Counted from the stretch's first letter, positions 1 through 12,185 are shown. The stretch: DNA of 64,000 bases from Liolophura sinensis (GCF_032854445.1 NC_088303.1:28127265-28191264), one strand, 5' to 3'. Notes: generated by a model not told the origin, from the sequence alone. Numbers and translations are program-made.

Positions 1-1218
1 AAACAGTTTGCTGGTAAATTTAATTGCATCTACACTGGAGTTTTGGAACTAAAGAAAAAAGTTTATTGCGCATGCTATTGTCAAATGACACTTCTTAAAA
101 AAATCATTATTCGTGTCATCAGTAGCCAGTAATTGTGTAAATTACAAAGATAATAATAGTAATACACTGTATACATATCTCAGATCAACCTACAATGTTA
201 AAACTTATTGGTGTGGTGCTTTTTTTTTTTTTTCATCATGAAGGGCCTAACAAATTCAGGTAAGGCCAGTTGATTTCCAAGCCAAGCTGCTGGCCTTTTG
301 ATTTGTGGGGCTTATTTCTACCCGTGTATTTTGATATTTATGTCACTGGGAATACCCAAACATTTGTACACCACATATTAAAGCTTGGAATAACTGCATA
401 CTTTGTGGTACTAAAGTTGACCAAGATTTTGGCGAATTTCAGCAAAGCGCATCTGTGGGAATCCATTTTGATTCTGATAAAAATTAAAAAATAAAGGCCT
501 GGGGCGTGAATAGAAATTTTTAATGTTTTGAATATGGTAAGATGTACTGAGACACCATTTCAGAGGGTATATTTTGTATTTCACATTGATACATTGTGTG
601 AAGAAAGCCACATAAAGCAATTTTTAATCCCTGCCTCTTTATCTCTTAAATGAGTATGGTTTACGTCTTTTTTTTTCGAAAAATTTGCCAGGCTAATGTG
701 CACACGTAGATACAGTTGCACGCTGTCAGGATGCTGTAAAAGCTCAGGATGCTGTAAAATGGTTGGCATACACCCTGTTCCCAATGCCCAATCATTTCAA
801 AGCTTCTCAGTTACTGCTTGTTGCGTTATACAGTGACGCGCATGTGTTACGTCGAGTTTGTTTTATGCTATCGCACGGCAGTCAGCCAGTTCTATTCAGT
901 AAAGCACCTCCACTGTTCATCTGGACTTGTCTTCTTCATTCTGAATGTAACACTGGTGATATGGAGGGATATGCGTCTCAGGTAAAGAAGTCTTTTGCGA
1001 AAGGAAGTAGTAAAGCACTGTTACTGGATCAAGCCCTTAGCACGCTTCGGTCTGCTCAATTTTATTTACAAATTCAAACAAAACTCAAGAGTCTCTTTGG
1101 CAGAAAAAATGGATTCCATGAATCCGCAGAAAATTCTCATCTCTGTAATATCATTTCTACATATATATACAAAATATTACAATTATAAGATACACTTCAA
1201 GTCAAATACTGGCCGTAC

Positions 1219-1372
1219 ATGAGAAGGCCTTCCAGCAACCTGCGCATGGCCGTGGATTTCCCACGGGCTGTACCCGGTTTCCTACCATGATGCTGGCCGC
1301 CGTAATATAAGTTTAATATTCGTTGGTATGATGCAAAACACAAAAAACAAATAAATAAATCAATCAATCAAA
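1219..1372 (+). mobile_element. SINE family A, 5'-truncated
   Basis: This is a 3' fragment of the abundant SINE of this window. It reads 'cagcaacctgcgcatggc', then the 'ctggccgccg' block and an A-rich (aaat)n tail, without the tRNA-like head. It lies in the region left of the last placed exon of the unidentified minus-strand gene, so it is probably intronic. Copies are compared with the full-length ones at 9003-9277 and 26802-27076. Confidence 0.8.
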
Positions 1373-1416
1373 TAATGTCATATAACTGTGCATGCATACC
1401 AGCTATGAGTGCTCAC

Positions 1417-4400
1417 CTTTGAGAACATAAGCCACGTATTCACTGGCTCTGTGAGTGGTCACTAGGCTGCCCACGTAGCGCCGGTGTTCCCAGTCATAGT
1501 TCACCACAGGCACGATCTTCACCTGAAAAGGTGCAGTGAATTGTACAAAAATCAAAATAACATCAAAACTGTTTAATTAGTTGATATCTATTATCCAGTC
1601 AAGACACAGCACAAAGCGAATCTTTGTACGTTTCTATCATGTCTGATTTTTTCATTTTGCTTTCTCGTTTGTCAGAGATTTTCTGTAAGAAAAACTCATT
1701 TTCAATTTAACAAATAATTTTTAGTTTGGCTTGTAAAAATTCGAAATCATGTAAAGGCTTTAAAATAATACTTTTGGTATTTTGGTAACATGTAAGTTTG
1801 TCTGATATGAAATTAATCAAACTTCACAAAAAAACTCTCTCTATAATAATGTGGATGAATTGCTCAGAGTTAAACAAAATATGTCCTTTTGAAAGCTAAA
1901 CTTCAAGCGAAATACAGCAGTTGTTAACTGGCTTTCCCTGTGTTTCCCAAGTCCCTCTTACATGCCCCTAAGAGAACAGATTTACAATTGTTGTTTAGGA
2001 TATTGTGGCGCACCTATATGAATACATTTTTGACTGGTAAGTGGTTCTTGGTTTACAATCCATGCATACTGTCTATTTAGGTATATATATTAGATTAATA
2101 TTAGCCAACAATGCACTTCAATACTTCAATAATTAGAACAGATTTCAGAACTGAATTATTTTAGTATGACATTTCTGATTCAAACTTAACAACTGAGACA
2201 AATGAAGAACACAGAAGAGGACTTTGTACAAATACAGAAATAGCATTGTTGATGAATAAAAGTTCACCTGCTTCCTCCTCTGTCCTCCTAGGGAGCAGGG
2301 TTACAATATTTCAAAGTAAAGAGTTACCTTATTGCTTCCAGCAGAGGAATGGCTGACATTACTTGTACTACTAGCTACGATATCCACCTCCTTTCCATAC
2401 ACACTGAAACTGTTCACATTGTCGTCTCCTGTCAGCAAGCTGCAAAGTACCAAGAGCTGGAGATGAGACACTGTTATAAATATTACAGCTGGCCAGACTC
2501 ACTTGCCGCAGTTATCTCCCATTATACCAGATCACGGTATCATTTTGTCACACCAAGAGGTATTTACAAGGAAAACAACAGATTCACCTGAAACTATTAA
2601 CTATTGGTCAAAAAGGAGACATTGTTATGAAACTTCTTACAGACATATGAAGAGTAAAAATTCAAATTAAACTGTAATATATAATTATGCTATATACACT
2701 GATATCAAATTAGATTGTATGTCTTAAATCCTTCTGAGACTATGGTCTGACAGCAACCTGCGGATGTTCGCGGGTTTCCCCCAGGCTCTGCCCGCTTTCC
2801 ACCCACCATAATACTGGCTGCCATCATATAAGTGAAAGATTCTTGAGTACGGCGTAAAACACCAATCAAATAAATAAGTAACTTCTGAGAATATGTCTTT
2901 GTTTAATTTTTCAATAACTTCTTATTTTATACACACAAGAGAGAGATCAGTTCACAAAGGAAAAACATTTTCTGATCACATGTAACTGACAAGCATAATA
3001 AATTGTCACAAAATTCAGCCCCATAGAGTAACAGAATGATCAAACGAAACTCTGAAACTATGAAGCTGAAACTTTCAAATCCAAACATCAAACAAATCAG
3101 CTACTTGAAAATAAAAAAATCAACCTTCCATTAGCACAAAATTTAATTTAAAGGCAAAGACCACTCTGAAGTAAAGTATGTATCAGATGAAAGACCATTA
3201 AAACAGCTCAGGAATATTGTTGGATTTATCTTCTTTTTTAAAACTTGTTTAACCCAGGAAAATGCATTTGAATATTTTATTCCATCATGGCCCAAGGGTG
3301 ACATTACATAAGGTTTTTGCTACTTAACACACATTAGACTGCTACATTTCATCATTCAAAATGTATAGATGTAATGTAACGGATACTTTCTGGGTCACAA
3401 CATACCACTGTAGAATCTTTTAATACAATTTAACACTTCTAAAAACTATAAATTCAACTGTTTTCCTGGACAGTTTTTCAAGGTCTTTCATATGAATAAT
3501 ACTTCATTTTAGAGTGGTCTTTGCCTTTAAGAAAATTCTGTTTACATCTACATATAGATAAACTGCATAATTAACATACATACATACATACATACATACA
3601 TACATACTTTATCAGAAAGGCTTGAAAGGAAAGAAGAAAACTTGATGACCTACATCTGTTGTCTGGGTACAGAGTTGTACATAGTCTTCATCAGCTCAGT
3701 GAGTGTCTGTGCACTGGAAGCATCACCTGATCCCTCATGGGAGCTAGCAAAACAAACACAAAATATGCAGAATATCACCACTATTACTATCTCAGTTTGG
3801 CATAAGATCTATCTCCTCCTCCTCTGCCCCCCCCCCCACCCCCTTCCAAATTCCCACACTTTGTTTGCTACTCATCTGACACAGCTTTTAAGATCAGTAT
3901 TCACACATCACTGACTGAGAGTTTCGAATTCAACAAAGGAATCACCCAACTTAATACCTCCCTTCAGGTCCCATTTTTATGGTGGCCCTGCCGTTAGGTG
4001 GGACCTCTAAAGAAATGACTAACAGCACGTTTGAAAGTTGAGGTGGCATAAGCTAGATTAAGACCTACCTTCAGGACAACTTTACCTTCCCAAATGTACA
4101 ACAGATAGCTTCTACGACTATGTATATGCGAATTCCACCTTAGTTCAAAAAAGCTGACTATATCACACGTCTCAACTTTTCCGTGAGTTTCACTGCTGTC
4201 ATGCTTTATACATTCTCCTACCTAGAAAATAGTTCTCAATGGCTTGAAATAGCCTACATGCTGCATACTTGAACAGGGGAGGTCCTGCTTCTTGTAGTTT
4301 CATGCCTCAAAAATATCATATTTACATATTTAACTCAAGCAAAAAGTTATCTATATCTTAGTAATGTACCTGGCATAGAGATAATATAATTTAGAGCATT

Positions 4401-6479
4401 TTTATCTTTAATTCTTGAATAAAATATATAAAAATAACACCTGTTCAAATTGAAATTTCCATTCTTTGTTGCTCCATGGAGACTGCTTAGGGAGGATCCT
4501 GCAAACAGAAAAAAATATTGTTCCACATTCTGCCTAATCAATACACGTACTGATACACGTATTTCCACTTCCTGACTAGTTTCTACATCAAGCAAGGCTA
4601 TGACCCTTTGTGATATAGATGTTAATGTCTTTACAACAAAGGTCAAGGTCAAAGACTTTAAATATGGTTTTTGTCCTTCGTGGACAGAGGGTTAGCCTGA
4701 AATGTGAAAGAGGGTATCCAAACATCACTTTTGGAGGCCATTTTGTTAGAGCAGGTTTCCAGATTTCATTTTCTCCTATCTCTTCCATGTTAAAAGTGCA
4801 GAAAACAGGGTGTCCTAATTGCACCAGTTTTCTATTTCACCGCTCTGCTTGGACAGGTGGATGAGTAGATGGCTAACCCGAGGTTCGTGGATCTACACTT
4901 TGGATAATTCTGACAAACTACTGGTGGTGCAACAATTGCAGGACACAACAAAGTACAAATAAGTTTAAAACAATGGAGAAACTGATTTCTAAAATAGGTG
5001 GAACGCCAATTCTGACCTTGGCTAGTTTCTTTCTGCATAGAGTTCACATACAGCAGTACAACCAAGCATGCTGGATAGATATAATGGTCTGTGTCTTCTG
5101 TGCTTAGTATGATAAAGTTATGTTTTACAGTTAGCATTAGTTTGTGCCACTTACCTGGTGCTAATGGGTTACACGCCCCTGAGCTCAATTTTTTAAAAAA
5201 CAATTGAGAATTGAGAAAATTGTCTATTTGAAATACATGGACCTTATTCAAAAATATCCAAAACTGGTCATGTTGGAGTTCCATAAAATCACATTTATGT
5301 ACAACTAATGGTGTACCGTTTGTAAAAATAAGAACTGGGTAATACTTAACTGCATGAGCACATGTGGCAATCAAGTTTCATTTCGTGAACACATTCCGAT
5401 ATTTCATAAAAGCATCGTTGACATAGTTGCGCATTGATATGTCATATACATGCTCTATATGCACACAGCTTCCTATTGTTTTTAAGATTACTAGAAACAT
5501 TGCGGGTGAAATTCCAAAAGGCCATATACAAAGGCATACATGCACTGGGACGGGCAATATCAGAAATAAGTCAGGCATAAGTTGGTGACTTCTTAATCAG
5601 CAACCAAGCACTCATTCAGCATGATAAATATTTTTTTGAATAGTATGGACAAGAACAAGGATAACACCTTTGGCTATAATTTTGTTGAAATGAAAACAAA
5701 TCAGACCAGTTTCATCTGCTACGACAAGTGAATCAAAGTAGTCTGACATCTTGTTTTCCTATTTTCATTATTCGCCGCCTGTACATGGGGCCTTAGTTGT
5801 GAGCAAGTGACGGATGACTGGGTGTTGAGTACCTATCACAACGGGTGTCAAAAGCTACTGGTCTCCACAGCGATAAAGCAGACAGGGTAATGCCCTGTTA
5901 AACCTGGCGCACATACTGGAAGTTGGGGTCAGAAAACACTCCATTCGCCCAACGCTCGTGCGCGAAGATCGTGTAGGTCCAGGGTTCTAACCCCAACTTC
6001 CTGCATATGCGCTAGCACCCCCAACACAGAACTCACTGGAACATGTTTCTCACATAGACCCTATACCTCCTAGGTGTTACGATGAATGTCAGAATTTTAA
6101 AATAGCATACTGTGTACATCTAGATGGACTAGCATTGTTATTAGCTCATCGCCTTCCTTTCTGACATCGACTACTTGTTTTCGTTTGTGTTCTTTTACTT
6201 TCATTTGTTTCCATTTACTTTCATTATCTGCATTTGCTTCCAGTGATGTCCATTGCTCACAGCTGACCTGTGTTTCTTGATATGCAGCCACAACTGTGCA
6301 ATTTGGTCATGTTATTACTGACAGAATTCTAGAGTTTAACCCAACAGCTTGAACACTTTCACTATCTTATGTTAATGCGTTAATTCACCTGTTGATTTGC
6401 CAACATTTAGCAACTCTTTCAGGAGCTGACTTGCATCTGAACTGTTCAGGGACGACGAAGCGCTTTGGTGGGCATCCAT
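1417..6479 (-). CDS. unidentified multi-exon gene, 5' part
   Basis: I do not recognise this gene. Minus-strand exons with good splice sites and matching phases are 3654-3743, 2328-2439 and 1417-1522, encoding SHEGSGDASSAQTLTELMK..., ...LLTGDDNVNSFSVYGKEVD... and VKIVPVVNYDWEHRRYVG.... A first coding exon is proposed at 6389-6479 (ATG at 6477-6479, MDAHQSASSSLNSS...), ending in phase 1 at a GTGAAT donor. A lysine-rich, coiled-coil-like candidate second exon lies near 6118-6293 (VVAAYQETQVSCEQWTS...) and accepts that phase. No donor I could find joins it to 3743, so at least one short exon or a different donor is missing. The 1417-1522 exon ends in phase 1 at a GTGAGC donor, so the gene continues off the left edge. 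The visible product is hydrophilic, has no signal peptide or membrane segment, and is probably cytosolic or nuclear; the function is unknown. Confidence 0.6.
2741..2879 (+). mobile_element. SINE family A, 5'-truncated
   Basis: A 3' fragment starting in the 'cagcaacctgcgga' block and ending 'gtaaaacaccaatcaaataa'. It lies in the intron between exons 3654-3743 and 2328-2439 of the unidentified gene. The head with tRNA-like A and B boxes is absent. Confidence 0.85.
3148..3540. mobile_element. MITE-like inverted-repeat element, copy 1
   Basis: The two ends are inverted copies. The left arm begins 'ttaaaggcaaagaccactct' and the right arm ends with its reverse complement ('gagtggtctttgcctttaa'); similarity continues inward for about 45 bp ('gaaagaccattaaaa' against 'tttttcaaggtctttc'). 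The 393-bp element has no coding capacity and lies in an intron of the unidentified gene. A second copy at 8387-8934 has the same ends and an interior in the opposite orientation, so this is a family of mobile units rather than a chance hairpin. I cannot assign a superfamily. Confidence 0.8.
3574..3608. repeat. (ACAT)n microsatellite
   Basis: About eight copies of 'acat/cata' on the plus strand, close to the donor side of exon 3654-3743 but separated from it by about 45 bp. Confidence 0.95.
5907..6012. repeat. short inverted repeat with tRNA B-box-like loop
   Basis: Arms 5907-5933 and 5986-6012 are reverse complements with about 4 mismatches in 27 bp (core 'ggaagttgggg'). The loop side contains 'ccagggttctaacccc', which resembles a tRNA B box. 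It may be a decayed SINE or a small fold-back element. Confidence 0.6.
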
Positions 6480-6645
6480 CCCAACAATCACGGGTAAAAC
6501 AGTTAAAAAATACCTCCTCAAAATAGAGATAATGACTAGTCAATCACTTGGTGCGGCTCAAGAGCCAAAACAGTCAACACAGAATCTGACAGATGATTTT
6601 TCACGCGGTAAAAACGACGACCATGCTACATATTCTCGGTCAAAT

Positions 6646-6653
6646 ATGGCGGC
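6646..6653. promoter_or_regulatory. YY1-like ATGGCGGC motif near presumed promoter
   Basis: The motif ATGGCGGC on the plus strand lies 167 bp upstream of the proposed start codon of the minus-strand gene. YY1 sites of this form are common at animal promoters, usually near the transcription start. This is a motif match only; no TATA box or start site is defined. Confidence 0.25.
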
Positions 6654-6999
6654 GTTCAGAAAAATCTCATTGGCACGAGAATTGATAAATAAACAGACAC
6701 AAAAATAGGAATACGTAAAAATTGAGGTCCTCAAATGTTTCAAGGAAAACCATGTCATTAGTTAACAAAACAGAAAATTTTTTACATTTATTTGCTTAAG
6801 CATAGTCTCGCAAAATTTCAGATCCTCTGGGTTTGCAAGACATAAAGTTAATCCAGAGTTGTCGTTCCTGTTTGTACACAAATTGGCCATCGAAACACAA
6901 TCTCTCGCTGATCCTTTATTCCACCGGAAAGTCTACTGACGGTACGTGGAAAAATGTTTAATACAAAACAGCAACAATAGATAGCAGTGATATTGTAGC

Positions 7000-8386
7000 C
7001 ATTTAAAGTGCCCAGTTGTTTTCTTGTTCTACTGTTTAAACCGGCTCGCGTGCGGAAACCATTAACTTGAAAGCTAAGCACTAGTAAGACTCACCAGATG
7101 GGTACTATAAACTCCTTGTAAAGTACTTGCTTTAAATTATTTATTATCATTATTAGTTTTTTTTTTATAGATTTTTATAAATCTATAAAATCAAATGTTT
7201 GAATTCTATGTTGGGAGTCGTGCTCCATATATGTAGCTCTAGTGTTTATATTAAATATCTTGTTCGATTTTTCTTTAAAGAGAAAAGTATACATGAAAAT
7301 AATTTTTGTATGGTGGGTACTTGGGGCCATGTCTTGGTATACATTGTCTTTGTGTAATGATGACACAAACGAGGATGTAACACATGTTTAATAAATATAT
7401 TTGCACTAGAATTTGGTCTTTTCAACTAGCAATTTTGTTGACCATGGGCTTTGATCATGTTTATATTTTTAAATAAATTAATGCACAAGTATCATAATTC
7501 AGATCAAATGCATGTGTTTGGATATAATCAACACATTTACAGTCTAATAAATTTATTAGACGTGCACCACAGCCTTATTTTTAGAACACTACTTTTGGTA
7601 AGACGATATATACCAAAAAGTGGTCCCAATCACCCATCATACAAAAATACTTTCAAATATCCTTTTCTCCTGAAAGGAAAAATCAAAAAAAAAAAAAAAA
7701 AAAAAGATATTAAAGGCCATATTTGCAAAAAAGTTTTCACGCTCTTTCATCTGATATTGGGATCATTTTTATGTTTTCCTCTGCTTTAAGGCCCTTCATA
7801 CCGGTCATGATATTACAAATTCTTTTGTGATTTCTGGCTGATGGGTTCGCTATGTTTTGTAGACTGTAAACTTGCTAGTTTTACATAACTTAAATTTTGT
7901 TTCGTTGATAGGTTGATCGATCAATCTGTTCTACTGTCTGTCAGTATGTCGTTAAGTCAGTTGGTCAATGCAACTCCACCCCTCTGCCCATCCGTTCATC
8001 CATTCGTCCGTCCCTCCATCAGTATATCTGTTCGTCGGCCCGCCCGTCCTTCTGTTGGTCAGTATAGGTCGACCAGTCGGTTGATCTGTCGATCGATCAG
8101 CCTGTCCGTCAGCCTTTACGCCTGTCGGTAAGTAAGTCAGTCATCAGTCAGTCAATCGGTGGGTTAGTCAGTCGGTTTCACAGGCCATACTTTACACTTT
8201 ACATTTCTCTATATCTGTGTTTGCCAGTTTCTTTCTGTATCCACTAAGTAAATATGTATAGCTTCCTGCGCTAACAACAACTGCAGTTGTTTTGCATGCA
8301 CGTAGATATATCTAACCAGAGGTGACCACAGGTTAGATCTGGACATCTGTTCAGATACATCCATCTGTGAAAACACAGTTAAACGT
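7000..8386. other. spacer without recognisable gene
   Basis: No exon-like segment was found between the presumed promoter of the minus-strand gene and MITE copy 2. The stretch is AT-rich and holds a poly(A) run at about 7685-7705 and the tetranucleotide-like tract listed separately. Short open frames here show no protein-like composition. Confidence 0.5.
7905..8185. repeat. degenerate GTCN-type tetranucleotide tract
   Basis: A long stretch with a strong 4-bp rhythm: tcagtcagt, cgtccgtccctcc, gtcgatcgatcag, gtaagtaagtcagtcatcagtcagtc. It looks like an old (GTCA/GTCC/GTCG)n array that has accumulated substitutions. The 72-residue open frame across it (7913-8131) is a by-product of the repeat. 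Confidence 0.75.
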
Positions 8387-8934
8387 TTAAAGGCAAAGAC
8401 CACTCTAAACTGAAGTATATGAAAGACCATTAAAAACTGTTCAGGAAAGTAGTTGAATTTAATATTTTTTTCAGAATTTTTCTAACTGAATTAAATTTTG
8501 TTAAAAGATCAGATTTTACGGTGGTCTGTCGTGTCATAGACGGTATAAATTATGTTACATCTATACTTCTTTTTTCCAACTCATGTAGCCTTCCTCTCAG
8601 GCCGTATGTGGGAAGGTCTGACAGCAACCTGCGTATGGCCGTGGGTTTCGTCCGGGCTCTGCCCGGTTTCCTCCCACCATAATGCTGACCGCCGTCGCGT
8701 AAGTGAAATATCCTTGAGTACGCTTAATGTGTGTTAAGTAGCAAAAACCTTATGTGATTTCACTGGTCACATTGTGGCCAGAAAGCCTAGGATAGAATAA
8801 CATATTCAAATGCTTTTTACTAGGTTAAACAAATTGTAACAAAAAATAATAAATAAAACCAACTTTTTACCCGGACAGTTTTTAATGGACTTTCAGCTGA
8901 TACATGCTTCACTTTATTGTTTTCTGTGCCTTTA
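8387..8934. mobile_element. MITE-like element, copy 2, split by a SINE
   Basis: The left end 'ttaaaggcaaagaccactct' and the right end 'gtgcctttag' match the ends of the element at 3148-3540. The interior ('gtgttaagtagcaaaaacc') is the reverse complement of the interior of copy 1, so the two copies are in opposite orientation. A family A SINE fragment (about 8579-8722) interrupts it between 'tacatctata' and 'gtgtgttaagtagc', which are near-neighbours in copy 1. The nesting gives the order of events: MITE first, SINE later. Confidence 0.8.
8579..8722 (+). mobile_element. SINE family A nested in MITE copy 2
   Basis: It starts near 'catgtagccttcctctcagg' and runs through the 'cagcaacctgcg', 'gggctctgcccggtttcc' and 'ttgagtacg' blocks, then stops before the usual poly(aaat) tail. 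It is truncated at both ends. Confidence 0.8.
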
Positions 8935-9002
8935 GTATTTATTACACGAATGTATCCATAAAAACCTATGAAAAACTTCCTCCAGGGTTTCTTATTAAAA
9001 TG

Positions 9003-9277
9003 ATGGGGCCTCGGTGGCCGAGGGGGTTAGCACACCAGCGCGGCGCAGTGACCCAATAGCCTTCCACCAATGCGATTGCTGTGAGTTCATGACCAGGTCA
9101 TGCTGGCTTCCTCTCCAGCCGTACGCAGGAAGGTCTTGCGGCAACCTGCGGATGGTCGTGGGTTTCCCCCGGGCTCTGCCCGATTTCCTCCAACCATAAT
9201 ACTGGCCGCCGTCACATAAGTGAAATATTCTTGAGAACGGCGTAACACGCCAATGAAATAAATAAATAAATAAATAT
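9003..9277 (+). mobile_element. SINE family A, full length
   Basis: This is a complete copy. The tRNA-like head starts 'ggggcctcggtggccgaggg' with an A-box-like 'ggttagcacacc' and a B-box-like 'gtgagttcatgacc'. The conserved body 'ctccagccgtacg...gcccgatttcctcc' follows, then 'ttgagaacggcgta' and an (aaat)n tail. The 9-bp flanks 'attaaaatg' at 8994-9002 and 9278-9286 are a direct duplication, which supports insertion by retrotransposition. Confidence 0.9.
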
Positions 9278-9354
9278 ATTAAAATGCGCCAGGTGTTCGG
9301 GTAAAAATTGTTTAAAACAATCAATACCCGCATAGCCCTCAAAATGACACGTCT

Positions 9355-10010
9355 TCATATTCAGGTATGGTGATGTTGTGTGGTGAGAACCACAGCTGCC
9401 AGAGGCCCTGGCTCTCTCTTATTGCGTTAATGCGCTGACTCGTACGTGCTATTATCAGGCCTTTGCCAATGAGATCGCTTGTTCAAATCCATCTCTTGCT
9501 GATCCAAATCCGGCTTTAAATTGGATGGGGTTTTTTGGGTGCCCTGTCAAGGGCGGTGGTTTTCTGCGAGCACTCCGATTTCTTCATCCATAAATCTTAG
9601 TTGCCGGACCGTGATGCACGTCAGTGAAAATTTCGCCATTTAGCACAATCAAGTACATGTACGTAAATATATATAAAGAAGTGTTTAAAAAAGAACTTCC
9701 TGAATGTAAATACATATATAATTCATCTCCACCCTCGATCTGTGATCTGGTTCCAGGCTGAGTATGGTCAATCAATCAATTCAATCTTTCCTTGTATAAA
9801 AAGGAGCAAAGACAGACATCGTTTGTAACAACATCATGAGTTTATTTCCCAAGACTGAAGACAGCAGAACGAAAATGTAGGAAAAGTGCATATGGAAGTG
9901 TGACCGGAGGCTCAGTATTCTCCATTGATTGTGTGTATTCCAGGGCTAGTGACGATTATCCACGAATCCGACTCGCTGTCAACCCGAGCAGGTTTCCGAG
10001 GTCGGAAAAA
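9355..10010. repeat. left end of the 9.4-24.5 kb block, with diverged SINE
   Basis: This segment recurs in inverted orientation at about 23640-24240 and again, partly, at 24330-24520. Short direct fragments also occur at 23405-23600. It contains a tRNA-like head ('gttcaaatccatctctt' looks like a B box) followed by 'gggcggtggttttctgcgag' and 'ccggaccgtgatgcacgtca', a layout similar to tRNA-derived SINEs. It marks the outer edge of the duplicated block. Confidence 0.7.
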
Positions 10011-10429
10011 TGTGCTACAGCGCAGACGGTCTTATTCGGAAACCAGCCATACAAGTTCGTCTTAAAGCCGCAACATCTCAGTGCTAGGCTTTTATAAATC
10101 TATATCGAAACGAAAGAAAGTGCATTCTTTGTGTTGATTTAATTCTGTTTTCTTCTTTTTTTTTCTTGCAGAAGTAATTTAACATGGTGACAAACTGGCT
10201 AATTGAAAGGGTATGGATTATGACAATAAATTACTCCACAATTGTATAGGCTATTTAAAAATGATTTTTGAGAACCGGTTGATTATTTACCCAAGGGATT
10301 TTCTGTGCGTTGAACTGTGAAATTTTACAAAAAATGTGGCTATCGAAAGTTTGTTGAAAACATACACCCTTCCCAGGTACAAACCACGCCCCTGTAGGTC
10401 ACCTGATAGTACTAATAAACCACTTCCAG

Positions 10430-10690
10430 GCTGCCGCGTGCTGGACCAAGACGCTGTACATCAATGTTGATGCCTTGTCTAGGATCCAGCACCACATCAA
10501 CCGGATGTCCTGGGACCGGACTCCCAGAAACTCCGGGTTCCCGTACGGGTCGACCCTGGACGACCAGGCCAGAGCTGACGCCGGAATGTTTAGTGTCGGG
10601 AATGTGACCCCCAGGGCGAGCCGGATCGCCTCAAACGTCGTGGCCGCTGGCCCCAACAGAACTTGATGGAGTCGCTCACTCCGTGCGTTT
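10430..10690. other. GC-rich conserved block, possibly coding, copy A
   Basis: This is a GC-rich island in AT-rich surroundings. It is open in one minus frame (stop near 10399; ...TFEAIRLALGVTFPTLNI...) and also open on the plus strand (...GSTLDDQARADAGMF...), with high third-position GC both ways. I recognise neither product. Positions 10518-10639 are identical to 17828-17949 in unit B, where both frames are broken by stops. It may be a captured exon or part of an unknown mobile element. Confidence 0.4.
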
Positions 10691-11564
10691 CCCTTACACG
10701 GAAAAAAGACATGGCGTAGACAAAACATGTTTTTAACGTTGATCAGTGAGTTATTTTTGTGTTGACTAAACATATATAGTCCGTGCAAAGGCTCTGTATT
10801 ATTTTCCATTAAGCTATTCTATAATACGAGATTTAAAAATATATCATTCAGCAATGATTTTTGTTATATTTTTTTATATATATAAAACCTATTACAGATT
10901 TTCATTTTATAAAATTCAAATGTGAAAATCGAGGCCTTAAATGATGGAATCTATCTGCGACCAATCAAAGGACAGATGTTTTGGAAGTTACGTGTTTGTA
11001 TGCATGTGGTTGCATACACAACTGTGGTACAATACACACGAGGAAGACTCACCTATTCCTTACATGTCTGATAAATATTTTCCCATCGTAGACAGGTGGT
11101 TTGAGCAACAAAGCCCTGCAGAAGTTGTTGTTACGGACCTACAATATATAAAGGCAACACGGCTAAAATATTGGTTAATAATATATGTGTGAATTTATGT
11201 AAAACAGTAGCCAATGAATATTATTATAGGCCTACATTTCTGATGTTGACAATGTTATGGATACCAATAAAGTCAAATCTAAAAGATGGTCAATGCTTGG
11301 TCTCCAAGAAGAACTTATGTTTTCTTGGCAGGGGATTCTTGCCACTCGAAGATGCGCTTTTCTGGAATAGAAAACATGCATTAGGCCTAATTATATGCTA
11401 AAGCTCCGATTTATCGCTATAGTATACAAAAGGTTAGCTATGCGTTTGGTAAACGTTTCAATATAGACTTAAGGGAACCAAAAAAAAAAAGTCACAGAAG
11501 ACCACATTTAAGACAGTGTATTCCCGGTTTTACTTTACTACCGTACTTTACTTACCGAAATGAA

Positions 11565-11775
11565 AGACCTTGCTGGCTCAGGAGATTCGCTGCCAATGTC
11601 AGTGCTTGCTTGTCGCAGGCTCAAATCCAGCTCTCGCTACTTCGGGTGTTTAGGTCAGAAGATTTATCGGATGTCTGACGAAGGGTAGTGACCTACTCCG
11701 CGCACTTCTTCCTGAGACATAAACCTGAAAGCCGCTATATAAGTGAAACATTCAAGAGCACCGTGTTTAAAAAAA
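11565..11775 (+). mobile_element. diverged tRNA-derived SINE
   Basis: It has a tRNA-like part ('gcaggctcaaatccagctct', with a B-box-like core) and a 3' part 'gccgctatataagtgaaaca' that resembles the tail domain of SINE family A. The duplicate in unit B is at about 19713-19945. Confidence 0.55.
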
Positions 11776-11943
11776 TCACATCAGAAAAATTGCCACTTAC
11801 TTTTTTCCCCTTTTCCTCGAAGCGATATCACTTTTAAATATTTTCTTCGTAATGGCTTTTCTGGAAAAGAAATTAAAATTGAACTCTTTGATTTATTTGA
11901 TAGTTGCAAAACGCCAAACTGAGGAATTATTCCCTTGTACGAT

Positions 11944-12185
11944 GGTCAGTTTTATTGATGATGTCAAAAGCTGAGTGCCTGGAATAAACCAATGACTTTA
12001 GGCAAGTTAATGATACACTTCCCCCGCCTGTGACGTTTACAATTAAACATCCACGCCATATTGGTGGTAGACGATGGTTTCAACGAATGTAAAACTTCAC
12101 AAATGGTCCCACAAGCACCGTCTATATACCCTATATAGAGGTCTGTTGCCATCAAGGCCCCACAATGAGAGTAGGGAGAGAACAG
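11944..12185. repeat. dispersed repeat R2
   Basis: The stretch around 'gccatattggtggtagacga' and 'caacgaatgtaaaac' recurs as related sequence at 20118-20345 and, more diverged, near 29640-29745 and 60770-60905. Minus-strand open frames of 74 and 63 residues in the A and B copies are similar only because the DNA is duplicated. Confidence 0.55.

Noticed and set aside
763..1188. 141-codon plus-strand open frame
   Set aside because: No recognisable motif and no Kozak or splice support. It lies beyond the last placed exon of a gene on the opposite strand and may be intronic or repeat DNA.
4832..5374. 180-codon minus-strand open frame, the longest in the window
   Set aside because: Composition is Cys/His/Leu-rich without domain pattern, no splice context, AT-rich codons, and nothing recognisable. 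It lies in a presumed intron.
10399..10809. Homology of the GC-rich minus frame (LALGVTFPTLNIP) to the SLC17 'GVTFP' motif
   Set aside because: Only about five residues agree; the following WAPPLERSK hallmark and spacing are absent, so it is treated as coincidence.
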